DNA of 64,000 nucleotides from Craterostigma plantagineum (Eukaryota > Streptophyta > Magnoliopsida > Lamiales > Linderniaceae): assembly GCA_027422505.1 (NCBI GenBank), contig JAPQWV010001666.1, positions 1 to 64,000 of the forward strand, written 5' to 3'. Of the stretch, positions 12,149 through 23,880 are shown piece after piece. A program made the translations under genes and the position numbers. Numbering within the stretch: the stretch's first letter is position 1; each line of letters starts with the position of its first letter. The notes below the pieces were generated by a model. That model made no database searches. It was not told the origin of the DNA and saw nothing but the letters and a program-made list of their open reading frames with translations.

Positions 12149-13207
12149 GAAGTGCCTAATTCTGTGCTTATTTGATCTGATTTTGATGTTTATGTGCTCG
12201 CATAAGTAGTATTAATCAATCAGGATTAGACCGGTAGCAATCAGAATCATGATTTGAGTCGAATTTTTTATTCTGTGATAGTACTGTTCGTGCGAAAACA
12301 GTATGAACGTGTTTGATTTCGTTAAATTGAACATTATTTGCTTCAAAACATGTTTATCTTCTGTTCGTGAATAATCAGTAGCTGATTCCGAGCATATACC
12401 TGTAGTTTCATTGATTAATCTCAAGTATTTGCTTGAATCTGTGTTAAAATCGTATTCTGCGTTTAAACTGTGAATTTTAATTTTTCTCGCTAAGTCTTCG
12501 ATCGAAATTAATTTCTCGATCGAAAACCTCTGTGCGAGAAATTTTGCTCAATTAGAATACGGATTAGCTACTAGTCGCTGTTGTCAAGAACGTCTTAGAA
12601 ATATTTACGAGCGATAAAATTTCGACGAGAATTGACTATTTTGACCCCCGCGCAAAACTTTTTTCCTCGAAAAATTAGTCGTTCACACATATTTGATTCT
12701 CGCCCGTAAAATTTTTTTCGGTCAACCTAGATTTGACTCAGTGAGAAATTCCTTAGGGCACTGTACCTCAACGACCAAAATCATTAAAAGAAATTTTACG
12801 CTCGAAAATTCTGGTCAATCTTTTGAGTCTTTACATTGTGGATTCTGGTCAACAAAATTTTTCGACGCTTAAAAATTTTCGATCGCAAAACTCACTCAAT
12901 AATTTTACGATTGATCTCACTGTTTGCACAATTCTCAGCGTAAAATTACATTCAAGTTGAAATATTTCCGCTCGAAAATTTTTGAACAGTGCCTGACGCG
13001 CGAAAATAGTATCATCTTTCAAATCGAAGAAATTATTTTCGATCAACTTTAAAGATTGAATTGAAATTAATTCTCGATCATTTTGAATCAAACGCTACTA
13101 ACATATTTGCTACTTGTGAAGCTTACTACATCAAAGTTCAATCATCAAAACTAACGAAAATCTACATCAACTCCCCAAAAATAAAAAATAAAAATTCGAG
13201 AAGAAGG
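12149..13207 (+). other. Family B 5' leader, right-hand part after the A insertion (left arm)
   Basis: Non-coding AT-rich leader that resumes with GAAGT after the A 3' LTR. It is rich in TCGATCGAAA and GCGAAAATTT words. In the right arm the same leader starts after the B primer binding site at 44,039. No gene is seen. Confidence 0.8.
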
Positions 13208-13415
13208 ATGGATGCTTACTCGCTAGGAAATGACAACCATCCACCAATCTTGCAACGCGGCGAATATACAGTTTGGAGAAGCCGCTTCCTAAATTTCATA
13301 GCCTTGAAAGATCAAGCTGAAAATCTGTTAAACTAACTCGAAGAGGGACCCGCACAGTTCTGGGTTAACGTAGCCGGTGATGACATGATTACTCCTCAAA
13401 TTTCCGCTACTAGGC
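13208..13415 (+). pseudogene. gag: Family B gag, N-terminal fragment (left arm)
   Basis: ATG at 13,208 begins MDAYSLGNDNHPPILQRGEY, parallel to the family A gag start (PPMLRQGDYSIWTNRFLTF): both have a PPxLxxGxYxxWxxRFLxF pattern and a downstream GPAQFW. A TAA after NLLN is present in both arms. The frame is cut at 13,415, where the end of an inverted B' LTR begins, leaving about 69 codons. Confidence 0.8.
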
Positions 13416-13758
13416 TGTTAGGTCCTACGATTAACAACTCTATGATCCTAGGCATGAATTCTAAGTTTCGATGATAATGATTGACATTAAGATTCGATCG
13501 AAAAACTCAAATGAAGAACAAAAGAGAGAATTCGAGTAGAGTGAGAAAGTTACTATGTTTCTCTCTCTAGAAATTGAATTGCAAGCCTTTCGAATCAATT
13601 TCCAAAAATTTCTCTATTGATTGCGATTGATTACAAAGTATTTATACCAAAACAACTTGGTATAAATATCTATCTAGTCCTAATCTACGGACTAATACAA
13701 ATAAAGCCCCTATTACAAGGACAACTAATCAAAGCACAATTAGAATTGATCTTGTACA
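13416..13758 (-). repeat. Family B' 3' LTR, minus strand (left arm)
   Basis: On the minus strand it runs TGTACAAGAT...GGACCTAACA, 343 bp, and is the inverted homologue of the plus-strand B LTR at 43,687-44,036 (shared GGGGCTTTATTTGTATTAGT and GGTATAAATAC segments). It abuts the broken B gag. Confidence 0.88.
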
Positions 13759-13772
13759 TTCTCCCCTTTGTG
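13759..13772 (-). other. B' polypurine tract (left arm)
   Basis: Minus strand CACAAAGGGGAGAA immediately before the LTR TG. It fixes the B' orientation as leftward. Confidence 0.88.
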
Positions 13773-13789
13773 CTTGATTGTCTCCGCGC

Positions 13790-16700
13790 TGTTAGTCCTC
13801 GTCGGGCATAGTACGATCTGCGCAAGCCCAGCGCATGCTCAAAGTTCCTGAGCGTGTTTCTCAGCTCCAGTCGCTCCTCGATATCTTCTAATAGTTCCAT
13901 TAGGAGCGGCTGTTCTCTCACGAACCTGTGGATCCTCAGCATCGTATCTCAATTGATTTCTTCCAAACCTCTGCTCGATGTTTTTCCTGACGACCATGAG
14001 CGTCCCATCGCAAAACTTATGAATCTCAATCTTCAGCATCAACCCATTCTTCTTTGATATTGGATTGTGGTAGGTGATGCCTAGGACTGAGCTGATGTGC
14101 ACGTGATTGTTGGAAAGCCATCGATCTCAGATCCTTTGTTGAGCGGAGCGGTCATGTTAACCTTCTTCATGTTGCTCTCCAGAGCCATCTGAAGGTCGTG
14201 TGCGGCAAAGTACTGACTTGGCGCATCATGAACGGTAGTCCCTCGAGTCCTTCTTTCTTGATGAAGCCTTGAGGACCTTTGTACTTCTCCTCGTACAGCT
14301 GATAGAGATGGTATACCTCATCAGTAGGGATGTGCGGTAGGTCGCTCTCGCTTAGATCTTCTTGAGTTCTATCTACTCGCTCGATGGTGTAGTGAGGTGT
14401 TGGAAGTCCTCCTTTTGCACAATATATGCTGAGTAGTTGGCATATTGGGGAGAGACTCTTATAATGGCTCTTTACTTGTTCTTTAGTCATCCCCAGCCTT
14501 ACATCAGGTCCAAGCTTGGTCAGCATCCAAAGGTAGGTCATCATCTTCTGCTGATTCCCAGTGAGAGATCCCTCTCAGCTCGAACTCGTTTGGCTTCTTA
14601 ACTCTCCCGGTGACCTCCAAATGTTTTCACGAACTTTTTCAAGGAAGGGGATTTCTATTCGGATGTTCTCCCACGGCATGTCGATCCGAACGGTCCCTGG
14701 CGTTAGCTTGTAGAGGGAGCCGCTTGTTGCGCGATCAACTCTGGTAGCCTTGGGATGTTTTGCTCGTAGTCTTCACCTTCCAGAAGCTCGTCGTCTTCTA
14801 TGATCACGAGGTCTATGGAGGCTTGATGTAGGAAATTCCGAACGTCCTGAAGCCATCGTATTGATGCTCCCGGGCATGGAATGGGTCATCCACTGTCATT
14901 CGGAGATGTATTTGTCTAGAACCTCGTGTGGATTGTCGCCATGTCCTGAGGGGCCCGGTTGGTCTGGAGCGACCGAGGGAGTAGCTTGAGTAGCTGCTAG
15001 GGCTACTGCACTTGCTTCTTCTTCCGGAAGTAAGGGGCTTGTCAGAACGATGGTCGTGGGCGGAGGCGTCCTTAGGTGAAAGGTTGGTGGGTCGATATGG
15101 GTTAGAGTGGTGGTGCGGTGCGTGGTTTGGGTAGTTTGGGTGTGCGTGGTTTCTCCGGCTCCAGTTCCTGTCTGCACAGAGCCCGAGCCTTGGCCTTGTT
15201 CTTGACCACTCGTAGATGTTCGTGGCCTCTTCTCCCCCTCATGAGGGTCCTGATTGTCAGGATCGTCATGTCTGCGTCTTGAGTGGGAGCTTTGACCTCG
15301 GCAAGTTTCAGCAGGTGGCTCACGATGATCCACCAATCGCAAAGAGACTCTTCTTGAGGCGACCGGATGGAGAGGCCAATCAGGCGGACGAGTAGGATGT
15401 CGTGGAGCTCGGTTATGGGTATGTGTATGGGTGATGAGGATGGATGAAGTGGGCTAAAGGGTCGGTGGTGTGGGTTGTGGAGGTGTGAGGTTGGGCTGTG
15501 ACTAGGTGCCTTCGGAGACAGGTGCTTTCCGGTGTCTCTGCGGGATGTCTCTATGTCAGTAAGAACTCTCTCCGTAGTCTTCAAGCGATTGAACAGCAGC
15601 GGAGAGAGCGTCTTGGAATTGCTCGTTCATCACAAATGGTGCGGACGCCTCCGTAGAAGGACAAGGACGACTGATGTCGCCTGTTAACAACCCTTGAGCA
15701 GACACCGGCTCCTCAGGTTGGCTCACAGTCACTTGAGGTTGTGACTGTATGAGACTTCCATCCAATCTCGATTTGAATCTAGAAGATTCGCGTCTACGGA
15801 TGTTGTGAGAGGCTCAGATTAAACCTGTACGTCAGACATTTCGACGTCGAGGCCGGTAGTGATAAGTCTGATCCTCGGCCCCGACCGCCGTTGTGATAGT
15901 GGGCTGCGGCTCTAGATTGAGCGATAAGGGTCCTCAGCCCTAGAAGGTATGACAAGCGGCGTGTCTGACGTGGTGGAGACGACGGTGAAGAGGGACTCGA
16001 TCTGAAAAGCTCAGTCGACGTGGAGTCCGTCTTTTAAGTTGGATCACCTCATCAGACTCGGTGTCTGACGAGGAAGCCGTGTGAGGTGTCGGTTCTCGTG
16101 CTTCTTCCTCACCAGAGTGTTCTGTCGTCTTAGGTGGTGAGTTGTGCCCCGTTCCGCCTTGGGCTGTGCCTCCTCAGGTAGAACCTCCTCAATAGGCTCT
16201 TGGAGCACGCCTACATGTACGGGCACCTCCACCTGATATTCGTGTTCAGGAGCCTCAAGCGCCATCTCAGTAGCCACGACGTCTATTAGTGTATCATCTA
16301 CGTCGGGCATTTGCTCTTCGACCAAAGGAGACTCCTGTTGAAGCTCCTGAGCGATATCATCGTGTCCTCAAGGCTTGGTTGGTGTTGCGGTTGGGGAGGG
16401 CTAACTTCGAGATCTGTCGAGGGCCCTCGAATCATCTCCTCGGTGAGGTGATTCTCCCGGCAGTAAGTTCGATACACGTCTCCCTGGGGGTCGGCGAGAC
16501 GTAGCAGCTCAAAAGAAATCGGCATCGACGGTTGGTCTAGGTCCATGAGCCGTGGATTGTGGAAGAATTTGAGCCTTGGTGGTTATAATTTCCTCCAGGA
16601 GGTAGACGAGGGATGGACTCGTGCAACTCCAGGAATTCCTTATGATCACATTAAACCACCGAGCGTAAGGCACATTCTTCGATCTCCAATTCTCCTTTTG

Positions 16701-17291
16701 CCGAATCTGGTCTACAAGATCATTCCAGATCAGCTGTGTGAAATCGTAATTTCTGGAGAATGCAAGTCCGTGAAAGATCCGCAGTATGTTGCCATTGCCC
16801 TTGTCGAAGCCAGCATGCTTGGGCGATAGACACTTGTTCACAATCCCGAACAATGTCTTCCACGGATGAGGGATACCTCTGCTCTGGGCTTGAGCTATCT
16901 AGGTGAGCTGCGGTTGATATCCCATCTGCATGAAATCATGCACCATTTCTGCATCTGATGGGAGCCGGTCGTAGTTTGCGCTGTATGGCAAGTCCAGAAT
17001 CATCCCGAAACCGGTTCTTGTCCATATGTATGTGCCGCGTCCCATGGTTGAGAAGGAGAATGCTCCATTATCCATTGCTCCTTATATACATCCCCAGAAT
17101 TGCGGGAGATAGACCATTAGCACCGATACGGTGACCGTCAATGCATGCCAGATGGGGTGGCCTTGCAGGATAGATATAATGATCTCGTCTGGACACCGAA
17201 AGGTGCTCAGATCGAGCTGGAAATTCGTCTCCTGGATCTTCAAATACAGGTTGTGGTCGTATATGTGATTATAACGAGGGTAGCGATCCAT
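13790..17291 (-). pseudogene. Family B' extra ORF, homologue of the family A extra ORF (left arm)
   Basis: Leftward ORF of about 1,160 codons with several frame breaks, from ATG at 17,291 to about 13,790; the exact stop is unclear because the copies differ by indels there. N-terminal module: CPDEIIISILQGHPIWHALT, then GFDKGNGNILRIFHGLAFSR and NVPYARWFNVIIR (about 16,620-16,840). Middle: acidic and Pro/Thr-rich (15,000-16,500). C-terminal module: MMTYLWMLTKLGPDV (14,500-14,545), QVxxFAAHDLQMALESNMKK (its start is disrupted in this copy) and KFCDGTLMVV (about 14,010), matching QVRYFASHDLEMAVEHNLKK and KFSDGTLTI of family A. It lies between spacer and polypurine tract exactly as in A. The function is unknown. 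Confidence 0.78.
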
Positions 17292-18384
17292 CTGAAAAAT
17301 AAGAGATATAAAAGTTCATTAGTTCATAAATTTGATTTTAGTCGAAATTGATTTAATTTCATCAAACTATAATATTATAACAAGTCATAACATGTTTGAT
17401 GAATTTGATTTGAAATCGTGTAGGATGCATATAGTATAATTGATTTTGAAAAATGTAATGGCATGGTCGTAATTTCGAATGAAACATATAACGCGTGGAA
17501 GAAACTTCGCAATTTTCTAAGTGTTTGATCGTGGAAAATGTCACTGTTCATGCCGAGATATTTTGCGCTCGAAAAATTTGATTTGCAAATTGATTTCCTA
17601 TGCATTGATTTCAATTGAAATAACTCCGTTTAATTTTGAGATCGAGAAATTTTATACGCTAATGTTCGCACAGTGTAAAAGACTTAGAGAAAAAATCTTC
17701 TAAGTGTTGAAGTTGGAATCGTGAGACTGTAGTCGATCAATTTTACGATCGAGAAAAATTCCACGTAAATTTACGATCGAGAAATTATTTCTCAGGTAAA
17801 TTTACTATCGAAAAATTTTCCTCGATTGAATAAAATTTTTCGATTTGAAATTTGTCGAGCGGTACGTGATTTCGATCCTAAGTAAAATTTCGCTGCGATA
17901 AATTTATTTTCTATCGAGAAATTAGTCAACGAAAGAAAAACTAAGTCAATCGTCGGGAAATTTTACGATCAATTAAATCCTAAGCGGCGAATTTACGATT
18001 GAAAAATAAGCGTTGAAAATAATTTTTTCGGTGCTAACTTTTTGCGACCGAAATATAATGAAATCGAAAATTCTATTTTGCGATAGTAAGTTTTATGCTC
18101 GATCTAATTTGCATCTAAATGTCTATTCAGCGCTTAAATTCTTTCGCTCGCAGAAAATCCTAATTAGATTTCTCGACGGTAAGTGATTTATCAGTCAAAA
18201 TCTTCTTTCTTGGCGACTAAGTCAGAATTTAGCGATCGAAAACTAATTCGAGACAAAAACAATATCTCAATTGAATCGGAATTCAATTAAGACTCTTTGC
18301 GATCGACAAAGTTCTTCGATGGCTTCAAACATTCAAATTCCCAGTTCTTTCAAAATCAACTTCGTGGTCTAAGATGCAGATTTA
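17292..18384 (-). other. B' AT-rich spacer (left arm)
   Basis: Non-coding; dominated by ACGATCGAGAAATTT words on the plus strand. It corresponds in position to the 2-kb spacer of family A (between pol and extra ORF). The B' pol that should lie to the right is not present, because a gypsy-type LTR begins at 18,385. Confidence 0.75.
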
Positions 18385-19296
18385 TGACGACCCTACTTTT
18401 CTAATTAAGATTAGTGGCGGATTTTCGCAACGTAAGTCGCGGAAGACCCGTCTAATAAAAACTTTTTCCTAATATACACTAATATAAAAATTCGTCTACA
18501 TCTTTATCTCTGTACACGGGCCGAAGCCCAAAAAATATCAAAAGAACCAAAAGTCCTAAAGCCGCTCCACAGGTCTTCATCCATGTACCGCACCGCCCTC
18601 AAAAGTCCGTGGAGCACCGCCCCCAGCCGCCTCAGTCTCGACGCGTATCAGCGTCAGACTCAGTACCTACAACACGTAAACACTGAGCAATTCGCCCAGT
18701 AGGTGAATAAAATGCATGTATGAAGTGTGCGCTCAATCCAATCCCAATATCTCACATGCCAGCACACTCTTTTCTTTTCCACATTCCTATCTCACATCAC
18801 AATATGGGGCCCATGGTTAGGCTCACGCGCGCAATAAATATCATGGGTGGTCACGTGATTCCACCCGTAATCAGCGGTAAGCTACGCTGGTAGTGCACTG
18901 ATCGATCACGTCAATGGCCACCTACCAGTCGTCTCTTCCACAATAAATCATGGGCGATAAAGCCCGTATCCAATATATATATATATATATAATCATCTGG
19001 CGTTTTGCACCTCGAAACCGACCACATCCGAGTAGACAGATCGATCACGTCTGTCTCGGCAGATAATCTGTGAGCCTAACAAGTCGTAATAATAATCTCA
19101 ATCTACCCCACTTAACAATACCTCGAATCATCACCGTCTCAATACGGTGGAAACCATCTCTTAGCCTGACGTGATATGCACGTGCCATGCATATAATCGC
19201 AATAACACATAAAAACAGGATTCACATGAAACGTACATAAAAACGTATAAATCACATAAGTCATGTAATTCACATAATCACATGAAAACACATAAT
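18385..19296 (-). mobile_element. Family C gypsy-type LTR, truncated copy
   Basis: Starts TGACGACCCT and aligns with the family C LTR at 25,258-30,494 (GTGGCGGATT..CGCAACGTAAG, GGTCTTCATCCATGTACCG, CACCGTCTCAATACGGTG). It ends abruptly near 19,296 where copia fragment F begins. Read on the minus strand this LTR type would start TGTAATACCCG, which resembles plant chromovirus LTRs; the orientation is inferred from that. No coding sequence. Confidence 0.75.
18845..18928. other. Serial perfect hairpins in the C LTR
   Basis: GGGTGG (18,845-18,850) pairs with CCACCC (18,861-18,866), and CTGGTAG (18,887-18,893) pairs with CTACCAG (18,922-18,928). Further ones lie close by: GACGC/GCGTC at 18,640-18,655, GGGC/GCCC at 18,952-18,965 and CACCGT/ACGGTG near 19,131-19,148. 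Confidence 0.7.
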
Positions 19297-19784
19297 TGTG
19301 AATACTGCCAAATATTTTACAATTTTTCAATACTGCCACATATTTTATAACTTCAAAAAAATAATTTTTTTGTTGTGAAATGAACAGCGTACCGAAATTG
19401 GAAATAACTGTGAGGATAAATGGAACACGGGAATTTACGTGGGAAAACCCCTTTTCAACTTGGGGTAAAAGACCATCGGCGAGGTAGAAATATTATTACT
19501 AGGGTAAAAACAGGGATTACAACCTCTCAATCTAAAGGAGAAAACACTCACTATCTCTCTTTATTGTTGGAGCAATACTGAACAAACCCTCTATTTTTCT
19601 TACCTTCATTTCTCTATTGGTTTTCGTTTTGGTGTGATTTCTAATGAATAACTTATTGCCTACTTATAGGCAAACACTTTCACTAATAGTAATATAATAA
19701 TAATATTAATATAATAATAAATTATTAGGAGTTGTTGAGGTCGGTAGGTGGATTACTTCACCAACCCACTCAACCTACCCATCA
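19297..19784 (-). repeat. Copia fragment F, 3' LTR on the minus strand
   Basis: On the minus strand the LTR starts TGATGGGTAGG at 19,784, preceded by the polypurine tract CAAGTGGGAGAT (19,785-19,796). The far edge is uncertain: TG at 19,297 or at 19,371 are both possible. It follows the RNase H remnant in the order expected for a copia 3' end. Confidence 0.65.
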
Positions 19785-19858
19785 ATCTCCCACTTGAAGA
19801 TTGATTGATGGACCAATCAGATCTTCACAATATTCTTTTAGCTCGCCTTTGCATGTTA

Positions 19859-20246
19859 GTTGGACTCTGTCAATCCACAGGAGGAAGAACACCATTTAAA
19901 CTTGTCCACATGAATTGCTTTGGTCATGTAGTCTGCCAGATTATCTGCAGTGTGAACTTTTTGCATGTCCACAGTCCCCTCTTCTACTTGTTCACGAACA
20001 TGTGATAATGGACCCCGATGTGTTAGTTCTTGAATGATATGCTGGATTCCTTGCAAGATGCAACGCACTCTAGCTATCGCAATAGAGGACGACATTGTCC
20101 TGTTTGTGGCCGAGTTCTTCCAGCAACATCTTCAACCATATTGCCTCTTTACTGGCTTGCGTAGCTGCGACATATTCTGCTTCCGTTGTTGACGTTACAA
20201 AAATGGACGGCAGTTTTGAAACCCAGCTTACTGCTCATGCTATTTT
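19859..20246 (-). pseudogene. Copia RNase H remnant (fragment F)
   Basis: Minus-strand frames give STTEAEYVAATQASKEAIWL, then a stop inside LYCDS*SALHLARNPAYH, then in another frame REQVEEGTVDMQKVHTADNL and the end CSSSCGLTESN. These are the standard C-terminal RNase H motifs of a Tork/TNT-like copia element, which hydrolyses RNA of RNA-DNA hybrids. One stop and at least one frameshift make it dead. Reverse transcriptase is absent; sequence beyond 20,246 no longer resembles pol. Confidence 0.85.
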
Positions 20247-20759
20247 ACAAGCTGAACAAGAACAACACTTTATGCTTTTAATTATCGTGTATGCCATTCT
20301 TAGTTTTATGTTCTGAGCTTCTATCTTTCTAATTCTAATTTAGTTTCTTTTCTCCTTTTTTTCATTGGGTAGGTTTTGCTACATGATGAAGATATCTGAT
20401 GTAATTTGCATTTGATGACAAATTTATTGAGACGAACAGACTATTGATGCTTACATGGACTGACGTAGACTTCACACGGAATGCGGTCTTGATTAATTAG
20501 CGAATCATTTCCTATTATTCGCATAAGAATATGCGGTCAAGTAATTCACGCACAAACAAGTATATCAATTCCGGTTCGCTAATCTCTCGGTCAGGATTAT
20601 CTTACCACACCCATCTTTGTCTGATGCAGACCACGTGGAGTTTAATCTTTATCAATGCTTGCTTTTTATGTAAGCACATATATAATGCTTTCGGGTTCTT
20701 TCATTTTTGTGAATGAGAGGAAGTCTTCTCCTACATGGTTTGTTTGTTCGTAGCATGAT
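20247..20759. other. Unassigned AT-rich sequence
   Basis: No ORF with recognisable content, no terminal repeat found. It separates fragment F from the first copy of repeat unit R. Confidence 0.5.
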
Positions 20760-21490
20760 ATGTTGCAAGTTATTACAATCTTAGACATAGTCGTACATAT
20801 CATTGCAGTCTTCCAAAATTGTTGTCCCACAATTTAACAAGCTTACGTTTGTACGCGGTCTTACAGTTAAACAGTCTACGAAGTTCGCAGTCGTACACTT
20901 ATAAATTATTGCAGTCTTACGAAGTTCACAGTCGTACACTATTACTTATTGCAGTCTTCCAAAATTGCAAAAGTTCAAGTAAACATATTTACAGATGTCA
21001 GTCTTACACTGAGCAGTCGTCCGAAGTTTGCAGTCTTATAAATAACTGAATCCTTAAAATATTACAGTTGTGCAAGCAAGCAGTCCTACAGTTTCGCAAT
21101 CTTACACTAAAATAATCTTACTAAGTTTCGCAACAAGATTGAGACGGACGCTGCATTTCGATAGAATTTTGGTATTGGGTTATTGAATTGATCTGCATTC
21201 TATGGACGACACTTATCTCTCATTTGATAAATGATAACCTAAAATATTGAGTCTAAAAATAATATAGTTTTTCTAGGGAAGAGATTATCTGATATGTAAT
21301 TTTGCAACATAAAATCACAGAGCCATTCATGCCATCACTATGTTAGCTATGACTAAAGCTTTTGAAAGTGGATTGGATTTAATATACATCATGCACCAGA
21401 AAAAAAAAGAGATCAATTTCGCATTTTTTTCACGAATCAAGATTATGAGCATCAATGTAGACGACGTAACAGATAACGAGTTTATTAAAA
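20760..21490. repeat. Repeat unit R, copy 1
   Basis: Contains an imperfect minisatellite built on CAGTCTTACGAAGTTCGCAG and CGTACACT (about 20,810-21,130), followed by a conserved tail (TAGAATTTTGGTAT.GG, AAAATATTGAGTCTAAAAAT, GAAGAGATTATCTGA, AAAGCTTTTGAAAGTG) and ending near GTAGACGACGTAACAGATAACG. Copies 2 and 3 share this order. It is not protein-coding as read; the element class is unknown. Confidence 0.75.
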
Positions 21491-22083
21491 TTTATAAACT
21501 GTAACATTTCAAGCTTCAAACTTGGATATTCGGTTGATCAGTATGCTAAGAGCCTAATCAATGTCGCGGTGTTGGGCTAATCATACCAACTAAGGCTTAC
21601 AAGGATGTAAAGGAAGAGGGTGGTTCGATCCATCTCCTCTCGCCTCATCTCCAAGTTGGACCCATCATTCATGACTCAATAACAGGTAATAAAAATCAAT
21701 ATGACTAAGTATAGAATAGAAGATTGGGAGTAATAAATTAAGAAGCTTAATCTTCGTTTTATATACAGAAAAACTATAATAAGGTTGGTGATTGTTCGAG
21801 TTAACAAGTTGATTATTGCCAGGCTTCCTATATCGAGGGACATAATCGGAAGAATTATGGGAAGCATAACCACAAGAGTATTCGATTATTTCTTATCAAA
21901 ACCTTTCACTTACGAATTAGGTAATAAATAGTACACACGTGGCATTAAAAACAATGCATGTGGATTCCGAGCATACTAAACAGTCTCATATGCCAAAATG
22001 CAGTCAATGTATAACTTCAAAATATCGGCCTCTTCAAATGCGATAGGATCGAGAAAATATGAACAGCTGCAAATAGAAGTAAG
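21491..22083. other. Unassigned sequence between R copy 1 and the ERF-like fragment
   Basis: AT-rich, no supported gene. A GGTTCGATCC word near 21,632 resembles an RNA polymerase III B box, but no A box is found at the right spacing. Confidence 0.45.
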
Positions 22084-22260
22084 GGTCTGAAGAAGGCGAG
22101 GTTTTGCTAATAAATCGATGATTTTGATGCGGATGTTGATTTTGAGGCTGATTTTCAGAATTTTACCGACGATGATGAAGAGAAATAGGTCATTGTCAAA
22201 AAGAAATTCGCTTCATTTGCCTCCAAAAGCTATGGTTCTAACCTTGATAAGCTTTTCATC
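22084..22260 (+). pseudogene. Possible captured fragment of a group VII ERF gene
   Basis: The plus frame gives NRSKGLKKAR, two stops, then DFDADVDFEADFQNFTDDDE, a TAG, and VIVKKKFASFASKS. The acidic DFDADxDFEADFQxF segment followed by a VKxFxF-like stretch resembles the region before the AP2 domain in group VII ethylene response factors (RAP2.12/RAP2.2 type), host transcription factors of low-oxygen responses. No AP2 domain follows, and the N-terminal MCGGAI degron is not seen. Three stops make it non-functional. The match is from memory over about 40 residues, so it may be coincidental. Confidence 0.4.
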
Positions 22261-22689
22261 TTCCTCATTAGTGGATATACTTAAATGTATAGTTTCGACA
22301 TCAATATCATTTATCGTGTTAGACTGACGATCCACAGCTAGCAAACTACACTACTTAGACATGGTAAGAATGCACGGCTGTGAGACTGTAGAATGCATTT
22401 TTTTATTATTGTTTTTATAAAAAATTAAGATTTATTATGCAGTAATTTTACATTACACAATACAAGATTGATGTGTGTGACAAACAAGACTAATAAAAAA
22501 TTAACTTAAAAATTATGTTTTTATACTTGACAAAAATTAACCCGTGCATCGCACGAGAGCAAAACCTAGAACAACTTAAACATTGTAAGACTGTAGACTA
22601 CAAGACTGTAGAATTTTTATTATTGTTTTTATAAAGAGCTAATGATAATGATGCATTATTGATATTACACGATAAACAAAATGATTATG
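22261..22689. other. Unassigned, with a CGTGCATCGCACG near-palindrome
   Basis: AT-rich; CCCGTGCATCGCACGAG near 22,542 is a short inverted repeat often seen around plant transposable elements. A related AACCCGTGCAT occurs near 24,087. No gene. Confidence 0.45.
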
Positions 22690-23880
22690 TGACAAAACAT
22701 GTGGTTGGGTCACATTCGGGTTCAAACACGTTTAATAAACCTGCTATTTTCAGGTGCCATTCGTGTCCTTTCATACAAGAGTCATTACTTTTTTTTTTAT
22801 CATATTAACCTCTTTGATGTTTTCCTTAGAAATTGGGAGGTGAGACATAGAAAATGTGCGTTAAAAAGATTGGTTTCTCAATGTTATGTTGCTTTGTGTT
22901 GTCATCGAGAAAGGTCTTTCAAGTGTTTGAATAAAGGTCCATGTGAGATTGTGCGCTTTAAACAACAACAAAAAGGTATGCGGGTGCTCATGGGTACATC
23001 AAAAGATATCGAAATACATTTTGTATGAACGATTCATTGGTGACTGTTTATTTTAATCAAGAAACTACAATGTTGGAGTTGGATGGGAATGAAACCGATG
23101 GGTTTTAGGGCATTTCGACTATTTTCTCCTTTCCGCTTAATGTGTTGTAGTTTAGTTTCTTAGTTAGCTTTGAACATAGGTGTTTTTTCAGCTATTGTCT
23201 TTTGCTGATAACGTCAAGATTAAATCTTTATCTATGGACGATTGCTTTATATGTGGCACATATTTAATGACTTCGAATTCATATAGTCATACAAATTACT
23301 GTAGTCTTCCAAAATTGCAGTCGCACAAGCTAGCAATCTTACATTTGTACGTAGCCTACAATGAAGTAGTCTTACGAAGTTTGCAGTCGTACATTGCAGT
23401 CATACGAAGTTCGCAGCCGTACACTTTTACAAGTTACGGCAATCTTATAAAGTTCGCAGTCGTACACTCTTACAAATTGCTGCATTCTTCCAAAATTGCC
23501 AAAGGGCAATTAAGCAGTCTTATAGCTCGCGGTCTTACACTGAAGCAGCCTTCTGCATTTCCATAGAATTTTGGTATCGGACTTTGAATTTGATCTACAT
23601 CCTATGGATGACACGGGTGTCTTATCTCATGAATGATAACATAAAATATTGAGTCTAAAAATGGTACACTTTGCTCGGGAAACGATTATCTGAAATGTAA
23701 TGTTAAACATATTATCATGGAGCCAATTCAAGAATCACCATTTATGTGTCTGAGAGTGAAGCTTTGAAAGAGATATGCATGATTAGGAAAGAGATTTAAC
23801 CTTTCTCTTATGAGTATATTACGAGCATCAAAGAAGACGTCGTAGAAGATAACGGGTTCACCAACATAGTATACCACAGT
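22690..23880. repeat. Repeat unit R, copy 2, with its left extension
   Basis: 22,780-23,110 is a direct duplicate of about 24,340-24,665 (shared TTCTCAATGTTATGTTGCTTTG and AATCAAGAAACTACAATGTT). It continues into the minisatellite (about 23,285-23,530) and the conserved tail ending at ACGGGTTCACCAACATAGTATACC. An ORF at 22,699-23,028 covers the extension, but the sister copy is frame-broken and I recognise no domain. Confidence 0.75.

Larger units (their letters stand above)
1..17976. repeat. Left arm of an 18-kb direct repeat (period about 46 kb)
   Basis: The whole stretch aligns collinearly with 45,990-64,000: the same A element tail, B leader, B gag start, inverted B' LTR, B' extra ORF and spacer in the same order. 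Offset drifts from 45,989 at the left to about 46,025 at the right because of small indels. Both arms share two insertion junctions (A into the B leader with GAAGT; B' LTR in B gag), so they descend from one locus by duplication rather than from independent transpositions. The left edge is cut by the window start, so no duplication breakpoint is visible. Confidence 0.95.

Noticed and set aside
15102..15584. 160-codon minus frame as an independent protein
   Set aside because: It lies within the B' extra ORF and overlaps the frame continuing in the right arm; it mixes frames across an indel.
21530..21660. SINE or tRNA-like gene
   Set aside because: A GGTTCGATCC B-box-like word exists, but no A box at proper distance, no cloverleaf and no A-rich tail.
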